Source: Shimia aestuarii
GTDB lineage: Bacteria; Pseudomonadota; Alphaproteobacteria; Rhodobacterales; Rhodobacteraceae
Reading direction: 5' to 3'
Length of the DNA stretch: 64,000 nucleotides
Assembly: GCF_900114635.1 (NCBI RefSeq)
Contig: NZ_FOTQ01000005.1
Location: forward strand, 124,001 to 188,000
Position numbers and translations under genes: made by a program. The notes under the pieces were generated by a model. The model searched no databases, was not told the DNA's origin, and worked only from the letters and a program-made list of their open reading frames with translations. This document shows positions 56,932 through 64,000 of this stretch, piece by piece (the first letter of the stretch is position 1; each line of letters begins with the position of its first letter).

Positions 56932-57740
56932 CCGAAACCGTTCTGGACAAGATCAAGGCCTACAAGCTCGAGGAAATCGCTGCCGACAAGGCCGCCAAAT
57001 CGCTCGAGGCCATCGAGGCCGAGGCCCGCGAAGCCGGTCCCACCCGTGGCTTCGCCGACGCGCTGCGCATGGCGTCACGCTCTGGTTACGGCCTGATTGC
57101 CGAGGTTAAAAAGGCGTCCCCTTCCAAGGGTCTGATCCGCCCCGATTTCGATCCGCCCGCCCTCGCCAAGGCCTATGAGGAAGGCGGTGCCACCTGCCTT
57201 TCCGTACTCACCGACACGCCCAGCTTCCAGGGGGACAAATCCTTCCTCACAGCGGCACGCGCGGCCACCAGCCTGCCTGCTCTGCGCAAGGATTTCATGT
57301 ACGACACCTACCAGGTCGCCGAAGCCCGCGCGCTCGGGGCGGACTGCATTCTGATCATTCTCGCATCGGTCAGCGATGCGCAGGCGCAAGAGCTTGAAGA
57401 AGCCGCCTTTTCCTGGGACATGGACGTGCTTCTCGAGGTCCACAACCAGGAAGAACTCGAACGCGCGAGCCTGCTGAAGTCCGAACTGATGGGCATCAAC
57501 AACCGCAACCTCAAAACGTTCGAGACCACGCTCGACACCACGCGCAAGCTCTCCAAACTGGTGCCTGCCGACCGTCTGATCGTCTCCGAAAGCGGCCTCA
57601 ACACACCCGAAGACCTCGCCGACATGGCGCGCTACGGCGCTCGTATCTTCCTGATCGGTGAAAGCCTGATGCGTCAGGATGACGTGGCCAGTGCCACCCG
57701 TGATCTGCTCGAAAACCCGCTGACCGCAGGGGCGATGTGA
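56928..57740 (+). CDS. trpC: Indole-3-glycerol phosphate synthase
   Basis: A 270-residue TIM-barrel enzyme of tryptophan synthesis. It shows [54 protein letters not shown] and [12 protein letters not shown]. TrpF is not fused to it. It overlaps ung upstream and is joined to moaC by a TGATG overlap. Confidence 0.95.
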   Translation: MTETVLDKIKAYKLEEIAADKAAKSLEAIEAEAREAGPTRGFADALRMASRSGYGLIAEVKKASPSKGLIRPDFDPPALAKAYEEGGATCLSVLTDTPSFQGDKSFLTAARAATSLPALRKDFMYDTYQVAEARALGADCILIILASVSDAQAQELEEAAFSWDMDVLLEVHNQEELERASLLKSELMGINNRNLKTFETTLDTTRKLSKLVPADRLIVSESGLNTPEDLADMARYGARIFLIGESLMRQDDVASATRDLLENPLTAGAM

Positions 57741-58216
57741 TGTCCGGCCTCACGCATTTCGACGGCAAGGGCGACGCCCACATGGTCGATGTCTCCGACA
57801 AGGCCGTGACATCGCGCGTCGCCACCGCCGAAGGCTGGGTGAAGATGGCGCGCGAAACCTTTGATATCATTACCGAAGGGCGCGCAAAAAAGGGTGATGT
57901 TCTGGGTGTGGCTCGCCTTGCCGGGATCATGGGTGCCAAACAGTGTTCCAACCTGATCCCGCTCTGCCACCCCCTTCCCATCACCAAGGTCGCCGTGGAG
58001 CTCACTCCCGACGAGACCCTCCCCGGCATCCGCATCGAGGCCACGGTCAAGACCACCGGCCAGACCGGTGTCGAAATGGAAGCCCTCACCGCCGTCAATG
58101 TCGCCGCCCTCACTGTCTATGACATGAGCAAAGCCGTGGACAAGGCGATGGAAATCGGCGGCATCCGCGTGATCCTCAAGGACGGCGGCAAATCGGGGCG
58201 GTACGAAGCGAAATGA
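57740..58216 (+). CDS. moaC: Cyclic pyranopterin monophosphate synthase (MoaC)
   Basis: A 158-residue molybdenum cofactor enzyme. Landmarks are [67 protein letters not shown] and the C-terminal KDGGKSG. The ATG at 57740 overlaps the trpC TGA by one base. It also overlaps moeA by four bases. Confidence 0.95.
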   Translation: MSGLTHFDGKGDAHMVDVSDKAVTSRVATAEGWVKMARETFDIITEGRAKKGDVLGVARLAGIMGAKQCSNLIPLCHPLPITKVAVELTPDETLPGIRIEATVKTTGQTGVEMEALTAVNVAALTVYDMSKAVDKAMEIGGIRVILKDGGKSGRYEAK

Positions 58217-59388
58217 TCTCCGTCGCCGAAGCCCTCGCCCTGCTCTTTGACATAGCCAAAACCCTGCCGGTCGAAACCGTGCCGCTGAGCCATGCCAATG
58301 GCCGTGTTCTGGCCACTCCAGTGACGGCACGCCGCGACCAGCCCCCGTTTTCCGCTTCGGCCATGGACGGCTACGCAATCTGCAAAGAAGACGCCATCCC
58401 CGGCTCCCAGCTGGGTGTCATCGGTGAAGCCGCCGCCGGTCACAGCTTCGATGGAGCCGTTGAAGCCGGCCACGCAGTCCGCATCTTCACCGGCGCCCCC
58501 GTGCCGAAGGGCGCCTCCCGCGTGATCATCCAGGAGGATGTGATCCGCGACGGTGACATCATCACCCTGAACGACAACCTCGATCAAGGAACCCATATTC
58601 GCCCCAAAGGTGGCGACTTCCACGCCGGCCAGACCATCGACACCCCGCGCCTCCTGCGCCCGGCTGACATCGCATTGATGGCGGCCATGAACATCGCCGA
58701 AGTGCCCGTCACCCGCAAACCGCGCGTCGCGATCATGGCCACGGGCGACGAACTGGTCATGCCCGGCGAGAACCCCGGCCCGGACCAGATCATCGCCTCA
58801 AACAGTTTCGGCCTGCAGGCCATGCTGCGCGATCTTGGCGCCGAAGCGCGCCTTCTGCCTATCGCACGCGACAACGTCGCCTCGCTTGAAATGGCCTTTT
58901 CGCTTGTCGATGACGCCGACCTGCTGATCACGATCGGCGGCGCCTCGGTAGGCGACCATGACCTTGTCGGCGATGTGGCGGCCAATCTCGGCATGCAACG
59001 CAGCTTTTACAAGATCGCCATGCGCCCGGGAAAACCGCTTATGGCAGGCCGCCTGAAGACAGGTGCCATGATGATCGGCCTGCCCGGCAACCCGGTCTCG
59101 GCCATGGTCTGCGGCCATGTCTTCGTCACGCCGGTCATCCGAGCCATGCTTGGCCTTGGCCAATCCGCGGCCCCGGCCCAGTCTGCCCCCCTCGCCGCCC
59201 CGGTCAGCGCCAACGGCCCGCGCCAGCATTACATGCGCGCGCATCTTGAAAACGGCCAGCTCACAATCGTCGAGAACCAGGACAGCTCTCTGCTCTCCAT
59301 TCTCGCCACCGCCAATGCCCTTGCCATCCGCCCCCCCAACGATCCGGCCCGCAACACAGGCGACACGCTGGCCTACCTGCCCATCTGA
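58213..59388 (+). CDS. moeA: Molybdopterin molybdenumtransferase (MoeA)
   Basis: A 391-residue enzyme inserting molybdate into the pterin. It has the N-terminal [32 protein letters not shown], the MPT-binding [11 protein letters not shown] and [11 protein letters not shown], and the insertion-site [20 protein letters not shown]. Coupled to moaC by ATGA overlap. A repeat head follows the stop. Confidence 0.95.
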   Translation: MISVAEALALLFDIAKTLPVETVPLSHANGRVLATPVTARRDQPPFSASAMDGYAICKEDAIPGSQLGVIGEAAAGHSFDGAVEAGHAVRIFTGAPVPKGASRVIIQEDVIRDGDIITLNDNLDQGTHIRPKGGDFHAGQTIDTPRLLRPADIALMAAMNIAEVPVTRKPRVAIMATGDELVMPGENPGPDQIIASNSFGLQAMLRDLGAEARLLPIARDNVASLEMAFSLVDDADLLITIGGASVGDHDLVGDVAANLGMQRSFYKIAMRPGKPLMAGRLKTGAMMIGLPGNPVSAMVCGHVFVTPVIRAMLGLGQSAAPAQSAPLAAPVSANGPRQHYMRAHLENGQLTIVENQDSSLLSILATANALAIRPPNDPARNTGDTLAYLPI

Positions 59389-59392
59389 TCCC

Positions 59393-59415
59393 TCTTCATT
59401 TTGCCAAAAATACTC
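59393..59415 (+). repeat. Intergenic repeat head after moeA
   Basis: Contains TTTTGCCAAAAATACTC preceded by TCTTCA, identical over 23 bases to the minus-strand copy at 38321-38343 and one base from the head of copy 3 at 22224. The hairpins of the full element are missing. Confidence 0.7.
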
Positions 59416-59491
59416 AAAACACCACGTCTTGCACAGGCACGGTGCCAAGGCGTGTTGCCTTTCTGTTCACCAATTAATTGACACAAAACCA

Positions 59492-59506
59492 GAACATGTA
59501 TAGAAC
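59492..59506. promoter_or_regulatory. LexA (SOS) box
   Basis: GAACATGTATAGAAC is GAAC-N7-GAAC, the alphaproteobacterial LexA operator, 30 bp before the lexA start. TTGACA (59478-59483) and TATAGA (59499-59504) form a plausible promoter with a 15-bp spacer that the box overlaps, giving autorepression. Confidence 0.93.
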
Positions 59507-59536
59507 AAAGGCAAAAGCTGATCCGAGGGAGCGCCC

Positions 59537-60241
59537 ATGCTGACCAAGAAACAACTCGATCTTCTGGAGTTCATCCACAAACGCGTCCAGCGTGATGGCG
59601 TGCCACCCAGCTTTGACGAGATGAAGGATGCGCTGGACCTGCGCTCCAAATCCGGCATCCATCGCCTGATCACCGCTCTTGAGGAACGCGGCTTCATCCG
59701 GCGCCTTGCCCACCGCGCCCGCGCGATCGAGATCGTGAAACTGCCCGAAAGCATGGGCGGCGCGCCGACCAGCGGGTTCCAACCGCGCGTGATCGACGGC
59801 CCGCATCCTTCCCCGGCGCAACCCGCGAATATCTCCCCGGACGAGGTTCAGCTTTTTGCCCGCGAACTGCCCGTCATGGGCAAGATCGCCGCCGGTGTCC
59901 CGATCGAAGCGATCAGCCATGTCGATCACCATGTCGCCGTGCCCGGTCAGATGCTCTCATCCGGCGGCAGCCACTATGCGCTTGAAGTCAAGGGCGACTC
60001 GATGATCGAGGCGGGGATCAATGATGGCGACGTGGTGATCATCCGCGAATCCTCGACCGCCGACAATGGCGACATCGTCGTGGCGCTGGTCGAGGATCAG
60101 GAGGCGACGCTCAAGCGGTTCCACCACAACGGCACTTCCATCGCGCTCGAAGCGGCCAACCCGGCCTATGAAACCCGCGTCTTTCCCGAGGACAAGGTCA
60201 AGGTTCAAGGCAAGCTGGTCGGCTTGATCCGCACCTACTGA
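59537..60241 (+). CDS. lexA: LexA repressor
   Basis: A 234-residue SOS repressor. The N-terminal winged helix is [20 protein letters not shown] and [20 protein letters not shown]; the cleavage site is in [10 protein letters not shown] (Ala-Gly), with catalytic Ser in [11 protein letters not shown] and Lys in [10 protein letters not shown] LexA box lies upstream. Its 3' end overlaps the convergent comEC gene by seven bases. Confidence 0.96.
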   Translation: MLTKKQLDLLEFIHKRVQRDGVPPSFDEMKDALDLRSKSGIHRLITALEERGFIRRLAHRARAIEIVKLPESMGGAPTSGFQPRVIDGPHPSPAQPANISPDEVQLFARELPVMGKIAAGVPIEAISHVDHHVAVPGQMLSSGGSHYALEVKGDSMIEAGINDGDVVIIRESSTADNGDIVVALVEDQEATLKRFHHNGTSIALEAANPAYETRVFPEDKVKVQGKLVGLIRTY

Positions 60242-62283
60242 CGGCCCCTACGGCCCTGCATGTTCCAAAGCCGCCGCCCGGTCATCTCTCGAGCGGAGAT
60301 CACGGGTGTCTGCGCCCCACCCAGCCGGATGGCCACGGCCCCCAGGCTGGCCAGCCGTCCAGGATCATAGCTTTCACAAGGTAGCGGGCTGTCGTAGGCG
60401 TGGGTGAACACCACAACGTCCCCATGCGTGCATCCCCCGAACGCCACAAGGCCACGCTTCCCCTGCACATGGATCAAACGCGCTCCGGTCCCCATGTCCA
60501 TGATTTTTAAACCCGGTGTCCCCTCGCCCCACAATTGCGACGCCGCCACCTGATCCATCGTCGCCCCGTCATTCTCCAGCCAGTTGCGCGCCACGAACCC
60601 CTGACCACGCGCCTTGGACAGAGCGCGCCCCCTGTCAGTCATCACCCCTACAAGGCCACCACCATCCGCGATCAAAACGTCCGGGCGTTCGGATTTTGCC
60701 CATAGCACCAGCGCCATCCCGGCCAATGCCACCCCGGCCCATCGCCCACGCCCCTGCCATAGCGCAACAATCAGCCCGCCCATGGCCAGCATCGGCAAAA
60801 CCGCGCGTCCTGCCCCCGGTATCACGCCCCGCGCGCCCTCCAACCCCGACGTGAAGGCAGCCACTTCCAATATCCAGCTCAGCCCAAGCGCCATGGGCCA
60901 CAAGCCCAACTGCTCCAGCCCCAAGGGCGCCAACAGCGCCGCCACCACCGCCGAGGGCACCACGACCATGCCCATCACCGGCACCGACAAGAGGTTCGCA
61001 GGCAAGCCATAATGCGCGACCTGGTTGAAGTGAAAGGCCGCAAACGGCGCCGTCGCCAGCCCCGCAACAAGGGATGAAACAAACACCGCGCCCACCGCGC
61101 GCAACCACTTGGGGCCAAACCCGATTTCACGTTCCCGCAACCAGCCGAACGCCACCACAAGCGCCGTCGTCGCCGCAAAAGACATCTGGAATCCCGGCCC
61201 CAAAAGCGCTTCGGGGCGTAGAACCAGCACCACCAGCGCCGCAACCGCGACGGCCCGAAGGCTCAGCGCCCTTCGGTCGACCAGAACCGCCGTCAGCATC
61301 ACGGCCGTCATCACGAAGGCGCGCTCTGTCGACACGCTTCCCCCCGACAGCGCCAGATATCCCGCCGAGGCCAGAAGCGCGACAACCGCCGCCGTTTTCT
61401 TGGTATTGATGCGCAACGACACCACGGGAACAAGCGCCAGTCCCATCCGCACCGCGGCAAAGACAAACCCCGCCAACAAGCCCATATGCAAACCGGAAAT
61501 TGCAAGCAGATGCGCGAGGTTGGAAATACGCAAGGCTTCGACCGTCTCCTTGGGAATGCCTGATCGGTCACCGGTCGTCACGGCTGCGGCGAATCCGGCG
61601 ACATCGTCGGGCATGCGCGCTTGGATCGCCTCGGAAAGCCACCTGCGGAATGCAAAGACCGCGCCGCCGCTTCCCGGTGGCCCTAGTTCCACTACCGGGG
61701 CACGCGTGTAGCCCACGGCCCCCAATCTCTGAAACCACGCATGGCGCTGAAAATCGAAGCCCCCCGGTTCAACCGGCCCTGAGGGAGGCGCCAGATGCCC
61801 GGTCAGCCCCAGCCGCATACCTGGCGCAGGCCGCATGGCCGCGTCTTGCCCATGCATCGCCACGCGTACCCGACGTGGCGTCCGCTCGGGCGGCACCCGT
61901 TCCAGAACCACGTCCGCCAGCGTGACCCGCAGAGCGTCCGACGCAGAGCGGTCAATCCCTACAACCGTTCCCTCAATCGGCCCGTAATACCGCCAGGAAA
62001 GCACCGGTCCGCTCACCTGATGCGCCCGCATGCCTGCCAGCGCAAACCCGAGCATCACCAGCGCGGAGGCCCACATCACCGGCCCGCCAACAGCTCCACC
62101 TCTGCGCCCCTGCAGGCCAAGCGCCACGGCGCAGAGGGCCACCACGCCCAGCCCCCACGGCGGCGGCTCAATCTTCAACGTGAAATAGATCCCGATCCCG
62201 GCCGCCAGGCACACCGGCGCCCAGGCAAACAAATGCCCCCTCTGTCCCAGAAGGGCCAGCCGGATCATGTTGAGCACGCGCAA
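60235..62283 (-). CDS. comEC: ComEC/Rec2-family DNA uptake channel
   Basis: A polytopic membrane protein of about 677-682 residues. The N-terminal domain includes the OB-like DUF4131 region ([21 protein letters not shown]); the competence domain has [34 protein letters not shown] and [15 protein letters not shown]. The C-terminal part ([17 protein letters not shown]) is a reduced DUF4131/metallo-lactamase-like tail, shorter than in Bacillus ComEC. The start may be TTG 62283, GTG 62277 or ATG 62268; ribosome-like AGAGGA and AAGG favour the first two. Convergent with lexA. Confidence 0.88.
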   Translation of the reverse strand: MRVLNMIRLALLGQRGHLFAWAPVCLAAGIGIYFTLKIEPPPWGLGVVALCAVALGLQGRRGGAVGGPVMWASALVMLGFALAGMRAHQVSGPVLSWRYYGPIEGTVVGIDRSASDALRVTLADVVLERVPPERTPRRVRVAMHGQDAAMRPAPGMRLGLTGHLAPPSGPVEPGGFDFQRHAWFQRLGAVGYTRAPVVELGPPGSGGAVFAFRRWLSEAIQARMPDDVAGFAAAVTTGDRSGIPKETVEALRISNLAHLLAISGLHMGLLAGFVFAAVRMGLALVPVVSLRINTKKTAAVVALLASAGYLALSGGSVSTERAFVMTAVMLTAVLVDRRALSLRAVAVAALVVLVLRPEALLGPGFQMSFAATTALVVAFGWLREREIGFGPKWLRAVGAVFVSSLVAGLATAPFAAFHFNQVAHYGLPANLLSVPVMGMVVVPSAVVAALLAPLGLEQLGLWPMALGLSWILEVAAFTSGLEGARGVIPGAGRAVLPMLAMGGLIVALWQGRGRWAGVALAGMALVLWAKSERPDVLIADGGGLVGVMTDRGRALSKARGQGFVARNWLENDGATMDQVAASQLWGEGTPGLKIMDMGTGARLIHVQGKRGLVAFGGCTHGDVVVFTHAYDSPLPCESYDPGRLASLGAVAIRLGGAQTPVISAREMTGRRLWNMQGRRGRQ

Positions 62284-62362
62284 GCCTTGTCCTCTCTCGG
62301 GCGGGTCGATAGACAGACGCCAACGCTAGATCACCCATGGTTACGGAAAGGTTAAACCCCAC

Positions 62363-63787
62363 ATGACAGGCCAGGTCGTCACCCGTTTCGCTCCCTCGCC
62401 CACAGGGTTCCTGCATATCGGCGGCGCCCGCACGGCGCTGTTCAACTGGCTCTATGCCCGTGGCCGGGGGGGCAAATTCCTTCTGCGCATCGAGGATACT
62501 GACCGTGAACGCTCCACACCCGAGGCCACCCAGGCCATCCTCCAGGGATTGAGCTGGCTCGGGCTGGACCATGACGGCGACGTGACCAGCCAATTCGAAG
62601 GGGCTGCGCGTCATGCCGAAGTCGCGCGCCAGCTGCTCGCCGAAGGCAAGGCCTACAAGTGTTTCGCGACCCAGGACGAAATTGCGGCCTTCCGCGAAGC
62701 CGCGCGTGCCGAAGGAAAATCGACCCTCTATCGCAGCCCGTGGCGCGACGCTGATCCGGCAACGCATCCCGACGCCCCCTATGCCATTCGCATCAAGGCG
62801 CCGCAGGACGGCACTACCGTGATCCGCGATCAGGTGCAGGGCGATGTGACCATCCGCAACGATCAGCTCGACGACATGATCCTGTTACGCAGCGATGGCA
62901 CACCGGTCTACATGCTGGCAGTTGTTGTAGATGATCACGACATGGGCGTGACACATGTGATCCGGGGGGATGACCACCTCAACAACGCCGCGCGCCAGAT
63001 GATGATCTACGAAGCCATGGGCTGGGACGTGCCGGTTTGGGCCCATATCCCGCTGATCCACGGGGCGGATGGCAAAAAGCTGTCCAAGCGTCATGGCGCG
63101 CTTGGTGCCGAAGAATACCAGAAAATGGGCTACCCGGCGGCTGGCATGCGAAACTACCTTGCCCGCCTTGGCTGGAGCCACGGCGACGACGAGTACTTCA
63201 CCGACACTCAGGCGCGTGCGTGGTTCGACTTGAATGGAATCGGCAAAAGCCCTGCGCGGTTCGACACAAAAAAGCTCGAAAACCTCTGTGGCCAGCACAT
63301 TGCCGCCGCGGATGATGCCGCACTGCTGCAAGAATTGCAGGAATTCCTTGCGGCCACCGACCAAAACCCCCTCAGCGACGAAAAGTCCACCTTGATGAAG
63401 GCTGCGATGTATTGCCTCAAAGAGCGGGCCAAGACTTTCCCGGAACTCATTGAAAAGGCACATTTTGTCCTGACGGATCGCCCGTTGGACTATGATGAAA
63501 AGGCCGCAAAGAACCTTGATACGGTATCCCGTGGTATACTGGGAGAATTGACGCCGCAGCTGCAAAATGCTAGCTGGACGCGAGACGGGCTGGAAGCCGT
63601 CACAGGCGCCTTTGCAGAGACAAGGGAAATCAAGTTCGGCAAGATGGCAGGCCCCCTGCGGGCGGCACTTGCAGGGCGCGCCGTGACTCCCAGCGTTTTC
63701 GACATGATGCTCGTTCTGGGCCGCGATGAAACCATCGCCCGCCTTGAGGAAGCGACCACATACGAAGCGGAGGCGCAGACCGGCTGA
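62363..63787 (+). CDS. gltX: Glutamyl-tRNA synthetase
   Basis: A 474-residue class I synthetase charging tRNA-Glu. It has [21 protein letters not shown] (HIGH region), [32 protein letters not shown] and KMSKS-like [11 protein letters not shown]. Only one gltX is in the window; a second is common in this group. gltA follows after 71 bp. Confidence 0.94.
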   Translation: MTGQVVTRFAPSPTGFLHIGGARTALFNWLYARGRGGKFLLRIEDTDRERSTPEATQAILQGLSWLGLDHDGDVTSQFEGAARHAEVARQLLAEGKAYKCFATQDEIAAFREAARAEGKSTLYRSPWRDADPATHPDAPYAIRIKAPQDGTTVIRDQVQGDVTIRNDQLDDMILLRSDGTPVYMLAVVVDDHDMGVTHVIRGDDHLNNAARQMMIYEAMGWDVPVWAHIPLIHGADGKKLSKRHGALGAEEYQKMGYPAAGMRNYLARLGWSHGDDEYFTDTQARAWFDLNGIGKSPARFDTKKLENLCGQHIAAADDAALLQELQEFLAATDQNPLSDEKSTLMKAAMYCLKERAKTFPELIEKAHFVLTDRPLDYDEKAAKNLDTVSRGILGELTPQLQNASWTRDGLEAVTGAFAETREIKFGKMAGPLRAALAGRAVTPSVFDMMLVLGRDETIARLEEATTYEAEAQTG

Positions 63788-63858
63788 ACGGATTTGCGCC
63801 CCGACATAACAAACCGCCCGCGTGGTCCGCGCCTGGGCATGAGACGAAGGGAACATGA

Positions 63859-64000
63859 ATGTCTGACACTCAGAAAACCGCGACTTTGACGATTGACGAC
63901 AAGTCCTACGAGCTGCCCATCCACTCGCCGACCGTGGGTCCCGACGTGTTGGACATCCGTAAACTCTATGGCCAGGCCGGTGTGTTCACCTACGACCCGG
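63859..64000 (+). CDS. gltA: Citrate synthase (5' part only)
   Basis: The first 47 codons are visible before the window edge. MSDTQKTATLTIDDKSYELP followed by PTVGPDVLDIRKLYGQAGVFTYDP is the type II (hexameric, NADH-sensitive type) citrate synthase N-terminus. It would condense oxaloacetate and acetyl-CoA at the entry of the TCA cycle. The start ATG at 63859 is the one in frame with this conserved N-terminus. Confidence 0.9.
   Translation, partial: MSDTQKTATLTIDDKSYELPIHSPTVGPDVLDIRKLYGQAGVFTYDP

Overview
The window looks like one contiguous piece of a Roseobacter-group (Rhodobacteraceae, Alphaproteobacteria) chromosome. Sequence grounds are the high GC (about 60-65% in the core genes), a GAAC-N7-GAAC LexA box, a B12-dependent class II ribonucleotide reductase (NrdJ), an MttB-family methyltransferase without an in-frame TAG, and the gene order trpGDC-moaC-moeA-lexA/comEC-gltX-gltA. 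I found no phage, integrase, insertion sequence or CRISPR array. Both window edges cut genes.

Layout. 1-7.6 kb (minus): an operon of an exported TPR-alpha/beta hydrolase followed by a giant exported protein (at least 1961 residues) with TPRs, a beta-propeller, a coiled coil and the beginning of a CHAT protease domain; this is the least conventional locus here. 7.8-11.6 kb: an MscS-type channel and an asparagine-synthetase-like ATP-pyrophosphatase. 11.7-17.7 kb: tRNA-Leu(CAA), a DedA/YqaA protein, DsbB, an Lrp-type regulator divergent from arginase and ornithine cyclodeaminase (arginine to proline), an HNH nuclease, a carboxylesterase and an AlkA-type glycosylase. 17.8-25.4 kb: an MFS transporter, a coupled cimA-methyltransferase-phytoene-synthase-like operon, cysS, an MmcQ-like gene, and a VOC gene divergent from soxR with a clear SoxR box. 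25.4-30.6 kb: MaoC dehydratase, aminotransferase, MttB-family methyltransferase, EF-hand protein, ECF sigma factor and a low-GC beta-helix mini-protein. 30.6-43.0 kb: nrdJ, tRNA-Pro(UGG), DUF192, double cold-shock protein, pdxH, fabI, gpt, aminotransferase, ppiD-like and trpE. 43.1-54.3 kb: accessory and regulatory genes, namely two small conserved proteins, cspA, MarR-isochorismatase, LysR/GST, a methionine gamma-lyase plus E1-dehydrogenase operon with a divergent Lrp regulator, an alpha/beta hydrolase, an M23 peptidase remnant and a divergent polysaccharide deacetylase. 54.5-64.0 kb: trpG, trpD, ung, trpC, moaC, moeA, lexA, comEC, gltX and the start of gltA.

How genes work together. Arginase and ornithine cyclodeaminase form an arginine-catabolic pair under an Lrp-type regulator. 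Methionine gamma-lyase and the adjacent E1 probably take methionine to 2-oxobutyrate and on to an acyl-CoA. SoxR probably controls the VOC gene through a 19-bp-spacer promoter. trpE lies 11.4 kb from trpGDC, and ung is translationally coupled to trpC. An intergenic repeat family with co-varying hairpins follows or separates several genes. Very similar 16-bp palindromes precede nrdJ and the HNH nuclease gene. The CHAT/hydrolase pair is the best candidate for an undescribed system.
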